A stretch of DNA of 41,353 bases, taken from positions 1-41,353 of the forward strand of contig CAYMVS010000015.1 of the NCBI GenBank assembly GCA_964394205.1, given 5' to 3'. This DNA comes from HGM05190 sp964394205 (GTDB lineage: Bacteria; Bacteroidota; Bacteroidia; Bacteroidales; Muribaculaceae). Shown here one piece after another: positions 1 to 8,395 of this stretch. The translations under genes were made by a program, and so were the position numbers. The notes under the pieces are model-generated. The model was not told where the DNA came from and made no database searches. It saw only the letters and a program-made list of their open reading frames with translations. The first letter of the stretch is position 1. The number at the start of each line of letters is the position of its first letter.

Positions 1-2
1 TT

Positions 3-179
3 TCTAAGGTCACGGCTTACTCCGACTTGGCTATCGTCAAGACGCTGCTCCCTACACTCGCCACCGCAAGCCGCGACTTCCACCGTTGGCGCACCAACGA
101 AATGCTTATCGCCACTATCATCTTGCTGAATATATCAGTAGCGATCTCAGGCATAGTTTCTAACGGAGTAAACAGATTA
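3..179 (+). CDS. Possible C-terminal fragment of an unidentified protein (partial)
   Basis: A reading frame open from the left edge ends with TAA at 179, giving about 58 residues with a hydrophobic stretch near the end (around IATIILLNISVAISGIV). I do not recognise it. It overlaps, on the opposite strand, the frame at 17-373, and only one of the two can be fully right. The composition of the first 40 residues (charged and aromatic, including FHRWRTNE) is protein-like, so this may be the end of a gene that starts outside the window. Nothing in it allows a functional call. Confidence 0.3.
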
Positions 180-373
180 TAAGGAATATGCTCACTCCTA
201 AGCATATTAGCAGTGAGTTGTGTTGCAACATTTCCAACCTTACTCAGTATCAAATCACGAAAACCAACATAGATTATTAGTCCACGTTTAGCATTTTCCT
301 CGCTCAACAACACATGTGGAGCCCGATATTCATTAAAATCATTCAACACATCTTCGCGATAGGCAAATTGCAA
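17..373 (-). CDS. Hypothetical protein, possibly a broken or recombined gene remnant
   Basis: This 118-codon minus-strand frame begins at a TTG. No ATG or ribosome-binding site is visible, and the frame stays open upstream without a better start until a TAA near 456-458. The first 85 residues read like a genuine soluble protein (for example EYRAPHVLLSEENAKRG and IIYVGFRDLILSKVGN). The last 35 residues (from about base 120 down) become a basic, low-information tail that is antisense to a plausible plus-strand frame. The simplest reading is a gene remnant joined to unrelated sequence near base 120. I recognise no family and assign no function. It lies divergent to prfC, whose promoter occupies the space just upstream. 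Confidence 0.35.
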   Translation of the reverse strand: MQFAYREDVLNDFNEYRAPHVLLSEENAKRGLIIYVGFRDLILSKVGNVATQLTANMLRSEHIPYNLFTPLETMPEIATDIFSKMIVAISISLVRQRWKSRLAVASVGSSVLTIAKSE

Positions 374-403
374 CGCTCTTGTCCCGGGATGGTGGATATT
401 TGG

Positions 404-435
404 TTTGGGAGTGTTGAGGGAATTGTGTAATTTTG
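404..435 (+). promoter_or_regulatory. prfC promoter (Bacteroidota -33/-7 type)
   Basis: TTTG at 404-407 is followed after exactly 20 bp by TAATTTTG at 428-435. This matches the known Bacteroidota sigma-ABfr consensus TTTG / TAnnTTTG. Transcription would start near 441, leaving a leader of about 20 nt before the GTG start of prfC at 463. Confidence 0.8.
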
Positions 436-462
436 CGGTGAAAATTTGAAATAATTCTTATT

Positions 463-2043
463 GTGGCAACGATAAACGAAGAAATAGAACGTCGCAGGAC
501 TTTTGCGATTATCTCCCACCCCGACGCGGGCAAAACAACACTGACAGAGAAATTGCTGTTGTTTGGCGGCGCGATCCACATTGCAGGTGCCGTCAAATCA
601 AACAAAATCAAGAAAACGGCGACCAGTGACTGGATGGAGATTGAGAAACAAAGAGGCATCTCGGTGGCGACATCGGTAATGGGCTTTAATTATGGCGATT
701 ACAAAATCAATATCCTTGACACCCCGGGCCACCAGGATTTTGCAGAAGACACTTATCGCACTCTGACGGCGGTCGACAGCGTCATCATTGTTGTCGACGT
801 GGCCAAAGGCGTTGAGCAACAGACACGTAAGCTGATGGAGGTGTGCCGCATGCGCAACACTCCCGTTATCATTTTTGTAAACAAACTTGACCGCGAGGGC
901 CGGGATCCGTTTGAAATTCTTGACGAGCTCGAGAGCGAGCTGAAGATTGCGGTTCGCCCTTTGTCGTGGCCCATCAATATCGGTGCAAAATTTAAGGGAG
1001 TCTACAACATCTATGAGCATAGCCTCGATTTGTTCACGCCTAATAAACAAAAGGTTACAGAGCGTGTCGAGGTTGACTCGCTTGATGATGCACGCGTTGA
1101 TGAGGCTGTTGGCGAGGCCGATGCCAACAAGTTGCGTGAAGACCTCGAGCTGATCGAAGGCGTTTACCCCGAGTTTGACCCCGATGAATACCTGAAAGGG
1201 AAACTGGCTCCGGTATTTTTCGGGTCGGCTCTTAACACCTTTGGTGTCAAGGAATTGCTTGACTGCTTTGTAAAGATAGCACCCTCTCCCCGCGCCATTC
1301 AGGCCGAGGAGCGCGTGGTGACCCCGTCGGAGCCCGGTTTCTCAGGTTTTGTGTTTAAGATCCATGCCAATATGGATCCCAACCACCGCAGCTGTATCGC
1401 ATTTGTAAAAGTTTGCTCGGGCAAGTTTGAGCGCAACGCCCCATATAAGCACATACGCAGTGGCAAGGTGATGAAGTTTGCTGCCCCGACGGCATTCATG
1501 GCCCAGAAGAAAAGTATTGTTGACGAGGCTTATCCCGGTGATATAGTGGGTATTCCCGACACAGGAAATTTCAAAATCGGCGACACATTGACCTCGGGCG
1601 AAGAGTTGCACTTCAAAGGGTTGCCAAGCTTCTCTCCCGAGATGTTCAAATATATTGAAAACAGCGACCCGATGAAAGCCAAACAGCTTGACAAAGGCAT
1701 CCGTCAGCTTATGGACGAGGGTGTGGCTCAGATGTTTACCAACCAGTTTAATGGCCGAAAGATTATTGGTACAGTCGGTCAGCTGCAGTTTGAGGTGATT
1801 CAATACCGGTTGTTGCACGAGTATGGCGCTCAATGTCGGTGGGAGCCGATATCGCTCTACAAGGCTTGCTGGATTGAGAGTGACGACACCGAGGCTCTGG
1901 AAGCGTTCAAAAAGCGCAAGCATCAGTTTATGGCCGTCGACACCGAGGGGCGTGATGTCTTTCTTGCCGACTCAGGTTATGTCCTGCAAATGGCTCAAAA
2001 CGATTTCCCGAAGATAAGATTCCATTTCTCGAGCGAATTTTAA
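463..2043 (+). CDS. prfC: Peptide chain release factor 3 (RF3)
   Basis: RF3 is a cytoplasmic translational GTPase that recycles RF1 and RF2 from the ribosome after termination. The 526-residue product is close to the usual family length (about 529 in E. coli). The GTPase motifs are clear: P-loop SHPDAGKTT near residue 18, DTPGHQDF near residue 86, and NKLD near residue 140. They are followed by the beta-barrel and C-terminal RF3 domains. The start is a GTG at 463, about 20 nt after the predicted transcription start. No ATG fits, and the N-terminus (MATINEEIERRRTFAI) matches the family. It appears to be a single-gene unit, because the next gene has its own promoter at 2055-2085. Confidence 0.97.
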   Translation: MATINEEIERRRTFAIISHPDAGKTTLTEKLLLFGGAIHIAGAVKSNKIKKTATSDWMEIEKQRGISVATSVMGFNYGDYKINILDTPGHQDFAEDTYRTLTAVDSVIIVVDVAKGVEQQTRKLMEVCRMRNTPVIIFVNKLDREGRDPFEILDELESELKIAVRPLSWPINIGAKFKGVYNIYEHSLDLFTPNKQKVTERVEVDSLDDARVDEAVGEADANKLREDLELIEGVYPEFDPDEYLKGKLAPVFFGSALNTFGVKELLDCFVKIAPSPRAIQAEERVVTPSEPGFSGFVFKIHANMDPNHRSCIAFVKVCSGKFERNAPYKHIRSGKVMKFAAPTAFMAQKKSIVDEAYPGDIVGIPDTGNFKIGDTLTSGEELHFKGLPSFSPEMFKYIENSDPMKAKQLDKGIRQLMDEGVAQMFTNQFNGRKIIGTVGQLQFEVIQYRLLHEYGAQCRWEPISLYKACWIESDDTEALEAFKKRKHQFMAVDTEGRDVFLADSGYVLQMAQNDFPKIRFHFSSEF

Positions 2044-2054
2044 CCGGCACCGGG

Positions 2055-2085
2055 TTGTCGATGTTGACAAAGTTTTGTATTTTTG
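2055..2085 (+). promoter_or_regulatory. Promoter of the 2120-10611 operon
   Basis: TTG at 2055-2057, a 20-bp spacer and TATTTTTG at 2078-2085 match the Bacteroidota promoter consensus. The predicted transcript starts about 28 nt before the ATG at 2120. No later promoter is obvious between the next five genes, whose spacing is tight. Confidence 0.65.
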
Positions 2086-2119
2086 TGGCTCACAACCCAT
2101 CTAACCTATTGCAAGCCTG

Positions 2120-5100
2120 ATGAACGAAGAAGCCCTCAGCCATCTGTATCTTAAAGACACCGCCTTTCAGGACCTGATGCAAAAGCGCATCTTCAATGTC
2201 TTGCTCATCGCGTCGCCCTATGACGCGTTTATGATGGAGGAGGACGGACGCGTTGAGGAGCAGCTGTATTTTGAGTATGTCTCGCTCAACCTCAGCTCGC
2301 CGCCGCGCGTGACCAGGGTGTCAAACCTCGACAAGGCTCTCGAGATACTTGACGACAAGCACTTTGATCTCGTCATCACGATGCCCGGCAGCGACATCGC
2401 CGAGGCGTTGGATGATGCCCGCCTGCTCAAGGCGGCTCAACCAAACCTGCCCATCGTTCTTTTGACGCCATTCTCAAAAAAGGTCTCATCGAGATTATCC
2501 TCTCAGGACCTGTCGGGAGTCGACTATGTATTCTCATGGCTTGGCAATGTCGACCTCCTGCTGGCAATCATAAAACTGCTTGAAGATTATCTCAATGCTC
2601 CGGGCGACATCGAGGGTGTCGGGGTGCAGATGATAATGCTTGTTGAAGACTCGGTGAGATTTTACTCAAGCGTGTTGCCTCATATCTACAAATATCTGCT
2701 CAAGCAATCGATGGATTTCTCGACCGAGGCTCTCAACGAACACGAAAAGATGCTGAGAATGCGCGGCCGTGCAAAAGTGATGCTTGCCCGCGACTATGAG
2801 GAAGCCGTGGCTCTCTACAACCGATATGGCCGTAACATACTCGGTGTAATCTCCGACGTCTCGTTTAAACGGGAGGGGGAGAAAGATGCAAAAGCCGGAT
2901 TTCAATTGGCTGAATACCTGCACCAGAAAGACCCGTTTCTGCCAATTATCATCGAGTCGTCAGAGCCTGAGAACGAGACCCGCGCCCGTGAGTTGGGATG
3001 TGTGTTCCTTGACAAGAACTCAAAAAAACTGCCGGTTGACCTGGGTGAGGCGATGAGTAAAAATTTTGGATTCGGAGACTTTGTCATCACCGATCCAAAG
3101 ACCGGCAAAGAGATTGCCCGACTGCGCAACCTCAAGGACCTCCAGTCGCGCATCTTCGATATACCCGACGATGCCCTTTTTCACCACGCGTCGACCAACG
3201 ACATCTCGCGATGGCTATACTCACGCGCCTTGTTCCCTCTTGCCGACGTCATCAGGCAACACCGTTTTGTCTCGATTGAAGACGCGCCATCGGCCCGCCA
3301 ACTCTTTTTTGATCTTATCGTCAAATACCGTAAGATGAAAAACCGTGGCGTGGTGGCTGTCTATAAACAGGACCGCTTTGACTATTACAGCAACTTTGCA
3401 CGCATCGGCGAAGGCTCACTCGGTGGCAAAGGGCGAGGACTCGCGTTTATTGACACCATAATCAAGAAAAATCCGGTATGTGACAGTTTTCACGGCATCA
3501 CAATATCCATACCGCGCACGGTGGTGCTCTGTACCGACATCTTTGACCGCTTCATGGCCGATGGAGACCTCTACCCCATCGCCCTTTCCGATGCACCCGA
3601 CACTGAGATACTCGATGCTTTCCTCAAGGCAAAATTGCCCACAGAACTTATTGACGACCTGCTCGCTCTTTTCAAGGTTGTCGACAGGCCGTTGGCCGTG
3701 CGCTCGTCAAGTTTGTTGGAAGACTCACACTATCAACCATTTGCCGGTGTGTATTCCACATACATGATACCCCATCTCGCCGACCCTCAAAAGATGCTCA
3801 ACCTGTTGTCACAGGCCATCAAGGGAGTGTATGCATCAGTGTTCTTCTCCGAGTCAAAAGCCTACATGACAGCAACATCCAATGTCATAGACCAGGAGAA
3901 GATGGCGGTGATAATACAGGAAGTCATCGGAGCCGAGCACGATGGATACTACTACCCTACTTTCTCGGGCGTCGCCCGCTCCCTGAACTATTATCCGCTT
4001 GGCGACGAGAAAGCGACCGACGGTGTCGCCGAGGTTGCCGTAGGTCTTGGCAAATATATAGTTGACGGAGGGTTGGGCCTTAGATTTTCACCTCGTCATC
4101 CCGACCATGTCTTGCAAACGTCGGAGCTGTCACTTGCCCTGCGCGACACCCAGACACGACTGTGTGCCCTCGATCTGGAAAAACTGTCGGGGGAAAACCC
4201 GGTTCCGTTTAACGTCGACGACAGTTTCAACATAGCCCGCATCCCGGTTCAGGATGCAGCGATGACCGGTGCGCTGAAATACACGACATCAACCTTCGAC
4301 TTCCGCGACAACCGGTTGGTCGACTATGACGCTCCCGAAGGACGTCGCGTCGTCACCTTCAACAATGTGCTTAAACACAGAGTGTACCCCTTGGCTCCGG
4401 CAATCGACTTCATGCTCACTACCGGCCAGAAAGCGATGGCGCGGCCGGTTGAGATTGAATTTGCAGGCATGATAGATAAAGATGCGGCAAACTCGACTGA
4501 AAACCGTGGTCATCTCTATTGGTTGCAGATAAGGCCTATTGTCGACCGGCGCGAGATTGTTGACACCCGTTTGCTCGATTTACCCATTGACAAACTGATC
4601 ATCAAGAGTACAAATGCGCTTGGTCACGGCAATATCGAGGGGGTGAAGACCATCGTGTATGTAAAACCTGACACATTCTCGTCGGCCGACAGCTCGCTCA
4701 TCGGACGCGAGATTGAGAAAATCAACCGGCAGATGCTTGCCGATAACCGCCCGTATGTACTTATCGGCCCGGGCCGTTGGGGCTCGTCGGACAGTGCTCT
4801 CGGCATCCCCGTCAAGTGGCCACATATATCGGGGGCAAAGCTGATTGTGGAGACTACCCTCAAAGGCTATCGCATCGAGCCAAGCCAGGGTACTCATTTC
4901 TTTCAGAACCTGACATCGCTTGGCGTTGGGTATTTCACCATCGACCCATCGGCAACCGACGGCAACGGCGGATATATCGACATGGAGATGCTCCAAAAGA
5001 TGCAACCTACTGTCGATACCGATCATGTAAAGGTCGTTTTTTTTGACGAGCCGCTCGTCATTGCTATCAACGGACTGACGTCAACAGGAATTGTTGCACC

Positions 5101-5137
5101 CCCGGCCCAAAATAACACATTACAGACTGATTCATAG
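2120..5137 (+). CDS. Receiver-domain / PEP-synthase-like (PPDK N-domain) fusion protein
   Basis: This 1005-residue protein has three visible parts. Residues about 25-150 form a degenerate receiver-like domain in which the phospho-acceptor position reads ITMPGSD. Residues about 171-315 form a second receiver-like domain that keeps the acidic pair (E176, D177), a putative phospho-acceptor (D246 in ISDVSF), S280/S281 and K299. From about residue 425 (GEGSLGGKGRGL) it follows the pyruvate-phosphate-dikinase ATP-grasp domain, with AVRSSSLLEDS and LQIRP as landmarks. It ends in a conserved C-terminal segment (IGPGRWGSSD, SQGTHFFQNL). I see neither the swivelling phosphohistidine domain nor the PEP-binding TIM barrel, so it is not a complete PEP synthase. 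Relatives are usually annotated as PEP/pyruvate-binding or PEP-synthase proteins. A phosphorelay- or ATP-dependent regulatory role is inference. It is first in an operon, and its stop is 4 bp from the next ATG. Confidence 0.85.
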   Translation: MNEEALSHLYLKDTAFQDLMQKRIFNVLLIASPYDAFMMEEDGRVEEQLYFEYVSLNLSSPPRVTRVSNLDKALEILDDKHFDLVITMPGSDIAEALDDARLLKAAQPNLPIVLLTPFSKKVSSRLSSQDLSGVDYVFSWLGNVDLLLAIIKLLEDYLNAPGDIEGVGVQMIMLVEDSVRFYSSVLPHIYKYLLKQSMDFSTEALNEHEKMLRMRGRAKVMLARDYEEAVALYNRYGRNILGVISDVSFKREGEKDAKAGFQLAEYLHQKDPFLPIIIESSEPENETRARELGCVFLDKNSKKLPVDLGEAMSKNFGFGDFVITDPKTGKEIARLRNLKDLQSRIFDIPDDALFHHASTNDISRWLYSRALFPLADVIRQHRFVSIEDAPSARQLFFDLIVKYRKMKNRGVVAVYKQDRFDYYSNFARIGEGSLGGKGRGLAFIDTIIKKNPVCDSFHGITISIPRTVVLCTDIFDRFMADGDLYPIALSDAPDTEILDAFLKAKLPTELIDDLLALFKVVDRPLAVRSSSLLEDSHYQPFAGVYSTYMIPHLADPQKMLNLLSQAIKGVYASVFFSESKAYMTATSNVIDQEKMAVIIQEVIGAEHDGYYYPTFSGVARSLNYYPLGDEKATDGVAEVAVGLGKYIVDGGLGLRFSPRHPDHVLQTSELSLALRDTQTRLCALDLEKLSGENPVPFNVDDSFNIARIPVQDAAMTGALKYTTSTFDFRDNRLVDYDAPEGRRVVTFNNVLKHRVYPLAPAIDFMLTTGQKAMARPVEIEFAGMIDKDAANSTENRGHLYWLQIRPIVDRREIVDTRLLDLPIDKLIIKSTNALGHGNIEGVKTIVYVKPDTFSSADSSLIGREIEKINRQMLADNRPYVLIGPGRWGSSDSALGIPVKWPHISGAKLIVETTLKGYRIEPSQGTHFFQNLTSLGVGYFTIDPSATDGNGGYIDMEMLQKMQPTVDTDHVKVVFFDEPLVIAINGLTSTGIVAPPAQNNTLQTDS

Positions 5138-5141
5138 TACC

Positions 5142-6134
5142 ATGGCACTAATTACGACAATAAAACGCTGTCTCGGTTTTGGCGTGACCGACGATGAAGA
5201 GGATTATGAAGCCCTTGCTGCCGACGCTCTTCGTGCCGGGATCGCCACCCCGCCTTTTCACGAGCCGGCACCCAATCAGGCACCCGCTGTCATAAATGAA
5301 CCGCCAACCGAGCACCCGACAACCACACCCGGCGAGTGCTCGGCACGACTGACCGAGCTGCTGCTTGACATAGTGCGCAACAGCATGGCCTCGCCACGCT
5401 TTAACGCCGAGTTAGTGAGACTGGCCGGCGGTGGCACAGCCGATGATTTTCAGGTCGAAAGGGCCAGGTTGGTTGAGGAAATAAGGAAACTGAAAGAACA
5501 AAGCTCGTCTACATCGATGCTTACAACCGAGCTAAACAACCTGCGCCTGAGCACACAGCGCCAGCAGCGCGCCTACACCGACCGCATCAATGAACTGATG
5601 GACCAGATAAACCGCATGGCCGGTAAAAAATCTGCGCCTCAACCCGATCTGCCCGATCCTTTGATTGCCGACCTTCAGGATCAGCTTAACTCGCGCGAAG
5701 ACAAAATAAGAGAGCTCAACGACATCATCAAGTCGCTCAACCTCAAATTACAAATGAGTGACGAGATGATAAAAAATCTGAACAAGAACAACGCCGACCT
5801 TAAAGCTGAGTATAAGGAAAAGTGCAAGAAGTATGAAGAAGAGGTCGATCGCGTCAATGACCGTCTTATCGACGCCAACTCAATCATAGAGTCGCTCAAC
5901 AAGCGGCTGTCAATGCTTGGCCAACAAGAAGAGGCCCGGCGAGAGACAGACCGGCCGGCATCCGTACAAACCACATCTAAAGATAAGAAAAGAAAAAAAC
6001 GTAAAGAAAAAAATATGCCGTCCGACGATGACAAGTCGCCCAACCCGCTTGCCGACACCGGCTGGCTCGACACCGAAGCCATCAACACGATGAAAGACAG
6101 CGATGACAACAAAAGGCAGATGTCGCTGTTTTAA
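5142..6134 (+). CDS. Coiled-coil protein with C-terminal sliding-clamp-like motif
   Basis: The product has 330 residues. I chose the ATG at 5142, just after the upstream stop at 5137, rather than an earlier in-frame start inside that gene. Residues about 1-80 are acidic and proline-rich. Residues about 110-270 are heptad-rich coiled coil (repeats such as LNDIIKSLNLKLQMSDEMI). A very basic patch (KDKKRKKRKEKN) follows near residue 290, then an acidic tail. The last five residues are QMSLF, which fits the beta sliding-clamp binding consensus QL(S/D)LF. There is no signal peptide or membrane segment, so it is cytoplasmic. I do not recognise a named family. A structural or tethering role on DNA is inferred from the coiled coil, basic patch and clamp-like peptide. 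Confidence 0.85.
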   Translation: MALITTIKRCLGFGVTDDEEDYEALAADALRAGIATPPFHEPAPNQAPAVINEPPTEHPTTTPGECSARLTELLLDIVRNSMASPRFNAELVRLAGGGTADDFQVERARLVEEIRKLKEQSSSTSMLTTELNNLRLSTQRQQRAYTDRINELMDQINRMAGKKSAPQPDLPDPLIADLQDQLNSREDKIRELNDIIKSLNLKLQMSDEMIKNLNKNNADLKAEYKEKCKKYEEEVDRVNDRLIDANSIIESLNKRLSMLGQQEEARRETDRPASVQTTSKDKKRKKRKEKNMPSDDDKSPNPLADTGWLDTEAINTMKDSDDNKRQMSLF

Positions 6135-6165
6135 GCTGAAACCAATCACCTCAGAGAAATACAAG

Positions 6166-8382
6166 ATGAAACCATACAGACTCCTTATATTTGCCTCAAT
6201 CCTGCTCCCGGCAACCGCTATGCTCGCACTCGGTGTGAACGACTTTCCGGGCCTCGAAAAGTATGTCATTCCCCAGAATAGGCCAGCCGCTCCCACCCCG
6301 TCACAATTCTCCACCGACGGGACCGCCCTGATCGCCCTCAACGATACCCACGATAAGATCGAGAGCCGTCAGCTGTCACGGTTTGACGGCGAGGTCACCG
6401 TGCTGCTTGACCTTTCAAAAACGCGCCAGACCAAGCTCGATCATATCGACGGCTTTACTGTAAGCCCCGACCAACGTAAGATATTGGTTTGGAACGAGTC
6501 ACAGTCGGTCTACCGCTATTCTTTCACCGCCAAATACTATATATACGATTGTCATTCGCGGGAGTTGAAGCCACTCTCGGCCGACATCAGCCGTCAACAG
6601 TCACCACTGTTCTCGCCCGACAGTCGCATGATCGCATTTTTCAACCCCGATGATAACAATCTGTATATCTGCAAGCTCGATTATGGGACACAGGTTCAGG
6701 TGACAACCGATGGCAAGCGCGACTCGATAATCAACGGAGTGCCCGACTGGACCTATCAGGAGGAGTTTTCCACCTTGTCTTCATTTGTGTGGGCCCCCGA
6801 CAATCTGACCCTCTCTTTCCTGAAGTATGATGAAAGCCAGGTCCCGCCATTTACTTTCACAACCTACCGCACTTATTGCGACTCTCCGACAACCGACACC
6901 CCCTATCCCGGTCAATATACCTACAAATATCCTGTGGCAGGTTACACCAACTCCAAAGTGACAGTACATAGCTATGACATCGAGACGCGCAAACTCAAGA
7001 GCGTAGAACTAAAAGACAGCCGCTTCGAGTATATACCCCGCCTTGAATACATACCCGGCGACCCAACCCGTCTGCTTGTGACAACGCTTAACCGCGAGCA
7101 GACGCGCATGGAGATCTACAGTGTCAACCCACGGTCGACCACATCTTCATCTCTCATTGTCGAGGAGTCAAAAGCATGGCTTGACCCGGAGACCTACCGG
7201 CAGATGAAAATAACCGGGACGGGCATCTACCTGCTATCATCGCGCTCGGGCTACCGTCACATTTACAAATACTCACTCGCCGGAGCGCTTACGCAACAAA
7301 TAACCAACGGCAACTACAATGTGACATCATTTTATGGCAGCGACGCCAAAGGGAATATCTACTTCCAGTCGACTCAGACCGGTGCCACACGCCGTGTAAT
7401 CTCAGTAATTGACGCCAAAGGGAAACAACGCAACCTAACGCCCGACAACGGGACGGCATTGGCATCATTCAACGACAATTGCTCATATTGCATATTAGGC
7501 TATAGCTCCTCGACCAAAGCTCCTGTCTACTCGCTTGTATCAGCCGAGGGATTCAAGACCCAAAAGACATTGATAGACAACTCAGGGTATCAGGCGGCCT
7601 ACACCACAATGCCCGCAAAAGAATTTATCGAAATACCGGCAAGCCAGATTGGCGCCGGCACCCCCTCGCTCAATGCCTACATCATACGCCCCACCGGCTT
7701 TGACCCGTCAAAAAAATATCCCGTTATCCTTTATCAATACAGCGGGCCCGAGTCTCAGATTGTGCTTGACCGCTGGGAGGCCGACTGGCAATATTATTTT
7801 GCCACACAAGGCTACATAGTCGTTGCAGTTGACCCACGCGGCACCGGCGGCCGTGGCCGCTCGTTCAGCGATATCGTTTACAAGAACCTCGGCAAATATG
7901 AGACCGCCGACCTTATCGCGGCAACCCGCTACATAGCGACAATGCCGGGAGTTGACCGCGACCGTATAGGTGTGCACGGTTGGAGCTATGGAGGATATGA
8001 GACTCTCATGCTCATGACCGACCGCGACTGCCCCTTCAAGGCAGGTGTCGCCGTGGCTCCCGTGACCGACTGGCGTTTTTATGACACAGTCTATACCGAG
8101 CGATACATGACCACACCAGCCATGAATGAACCGGGCTACAACGAGTCGTCACCTTGTGAGCGGGCCTCCAACCTGAGAGGACGGTTGTTGATCATGTCGG
8201 GCACGGCCGACGACAATGTGCACCTGTTCAACTCCATTTCATTTCAAAACTCATTGGCCGAGAACGGGCTGTTTTGTGACATGATGCTCTTCCCGGGCAT
8301 GAATCACTCGATTTATCACTGTGACGCCCGTGTGCAGGTCTACGCTAAGATGCTTGACTATTTTAATCAATACTTAAAATAA
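6166..8382 (+). CDS. S9 family prolyl dipeptidyl peptidase (DPP IV type)
   Basis: This is a 738-residue exported serine peptidase of family S9B, expected to remove N-terminal dipeptides after proline or alanine in the periplasm or at the cell surface. The start at 6166 gives a clean signal peptide (MKPYRLLIFASILLPATAMLA); an earlier in-frame ATG at 6103 lies inside the previous gene. Residues about 40-480 form the beta-propeller. The C-terminal alpha/beta-hydrolase domain carries the triad S607 (GWSYGGY), D682 (GTADDNVH) and H714 (MNHSIYH). The propeller segment DWTYQEEF contains the glutamate pair (EE) that in this family binds the substrate amino terminus. It lies 31 bp after the coiled-coil gene in the same apparent operon. 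The assignment to the S9/DPP IV family is firm, but the exact substrate is not known. Confidence 0.95.
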   Translation: MKPYRLLIFASILLPATAMLALGVNDFPGLEKYVIPQNRPAAPTPSQFSTDGTALIALNDTHDKIESRQLSRFDGEVTVLLDLSKTRQTKLDHIDGFTVSPDQRKILVWNESQSVYRYSFTAKYYIYDCHSRELKPLSADISRQQSPLFSPDSRMIAFFNPDDNNLYICKLDYGTQVQVTTDGKRDSIINGVPDWTYQEEFSTLSSFVWAPDNLTLSFLKYDESQVPPFTFTTYRTYCDSPTTDTPYPGQYTYKYPVAGYTNSKVTVHSYDIETRKLKSVELKDSRFEYIPRLEYIPGDPTRLLVTTLNREQTRMEIYSVNPRSTTSSSLIVEESKAWLDPETYRQMKITGTGIYLLSSRSGYRHIYKYSLAGALTQQITNGNYNVTSFYGSDAKGNIYFQSTQTGATRRVISVIDAKGKQRNLTPDNGTALASFNDNCSYCILGYSSSTKAPVYSLVSAEGFKTQKTLIDNSGYQAAYTTMPAKEFIEIPASQIGAGTPSLNAYIIRPTGFDPSKKYPVILYQYSGPESQIVLDRWEADWQYYFATQGYIVVAVDPRGTGGRGRSFSDIVYKNLGKYETADLIAATRYIATMPGVDRDRIGVHGWSYGGYETLMLMTDRDCPFKAGVAVAPVTDWRFYDTVYTERYMTTPAMNEPGYNESSPCERASNLRGRLLIMSGTADDNVHLFNSISFQNSLAENGLFCDMMLFPGMNHSIYHCDARVQVYAKMLDYFNQYLK

Positions 8383-8395
8383 CAATCACTGGGTT

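Noticed and set aside
185..208. 8-bp inverted repeat AATATGCT / AGCATATT
   Set aside because: Lies inside an open frame, is AT-rich and has no T-run, so it is weak evidence for a terminator or site.
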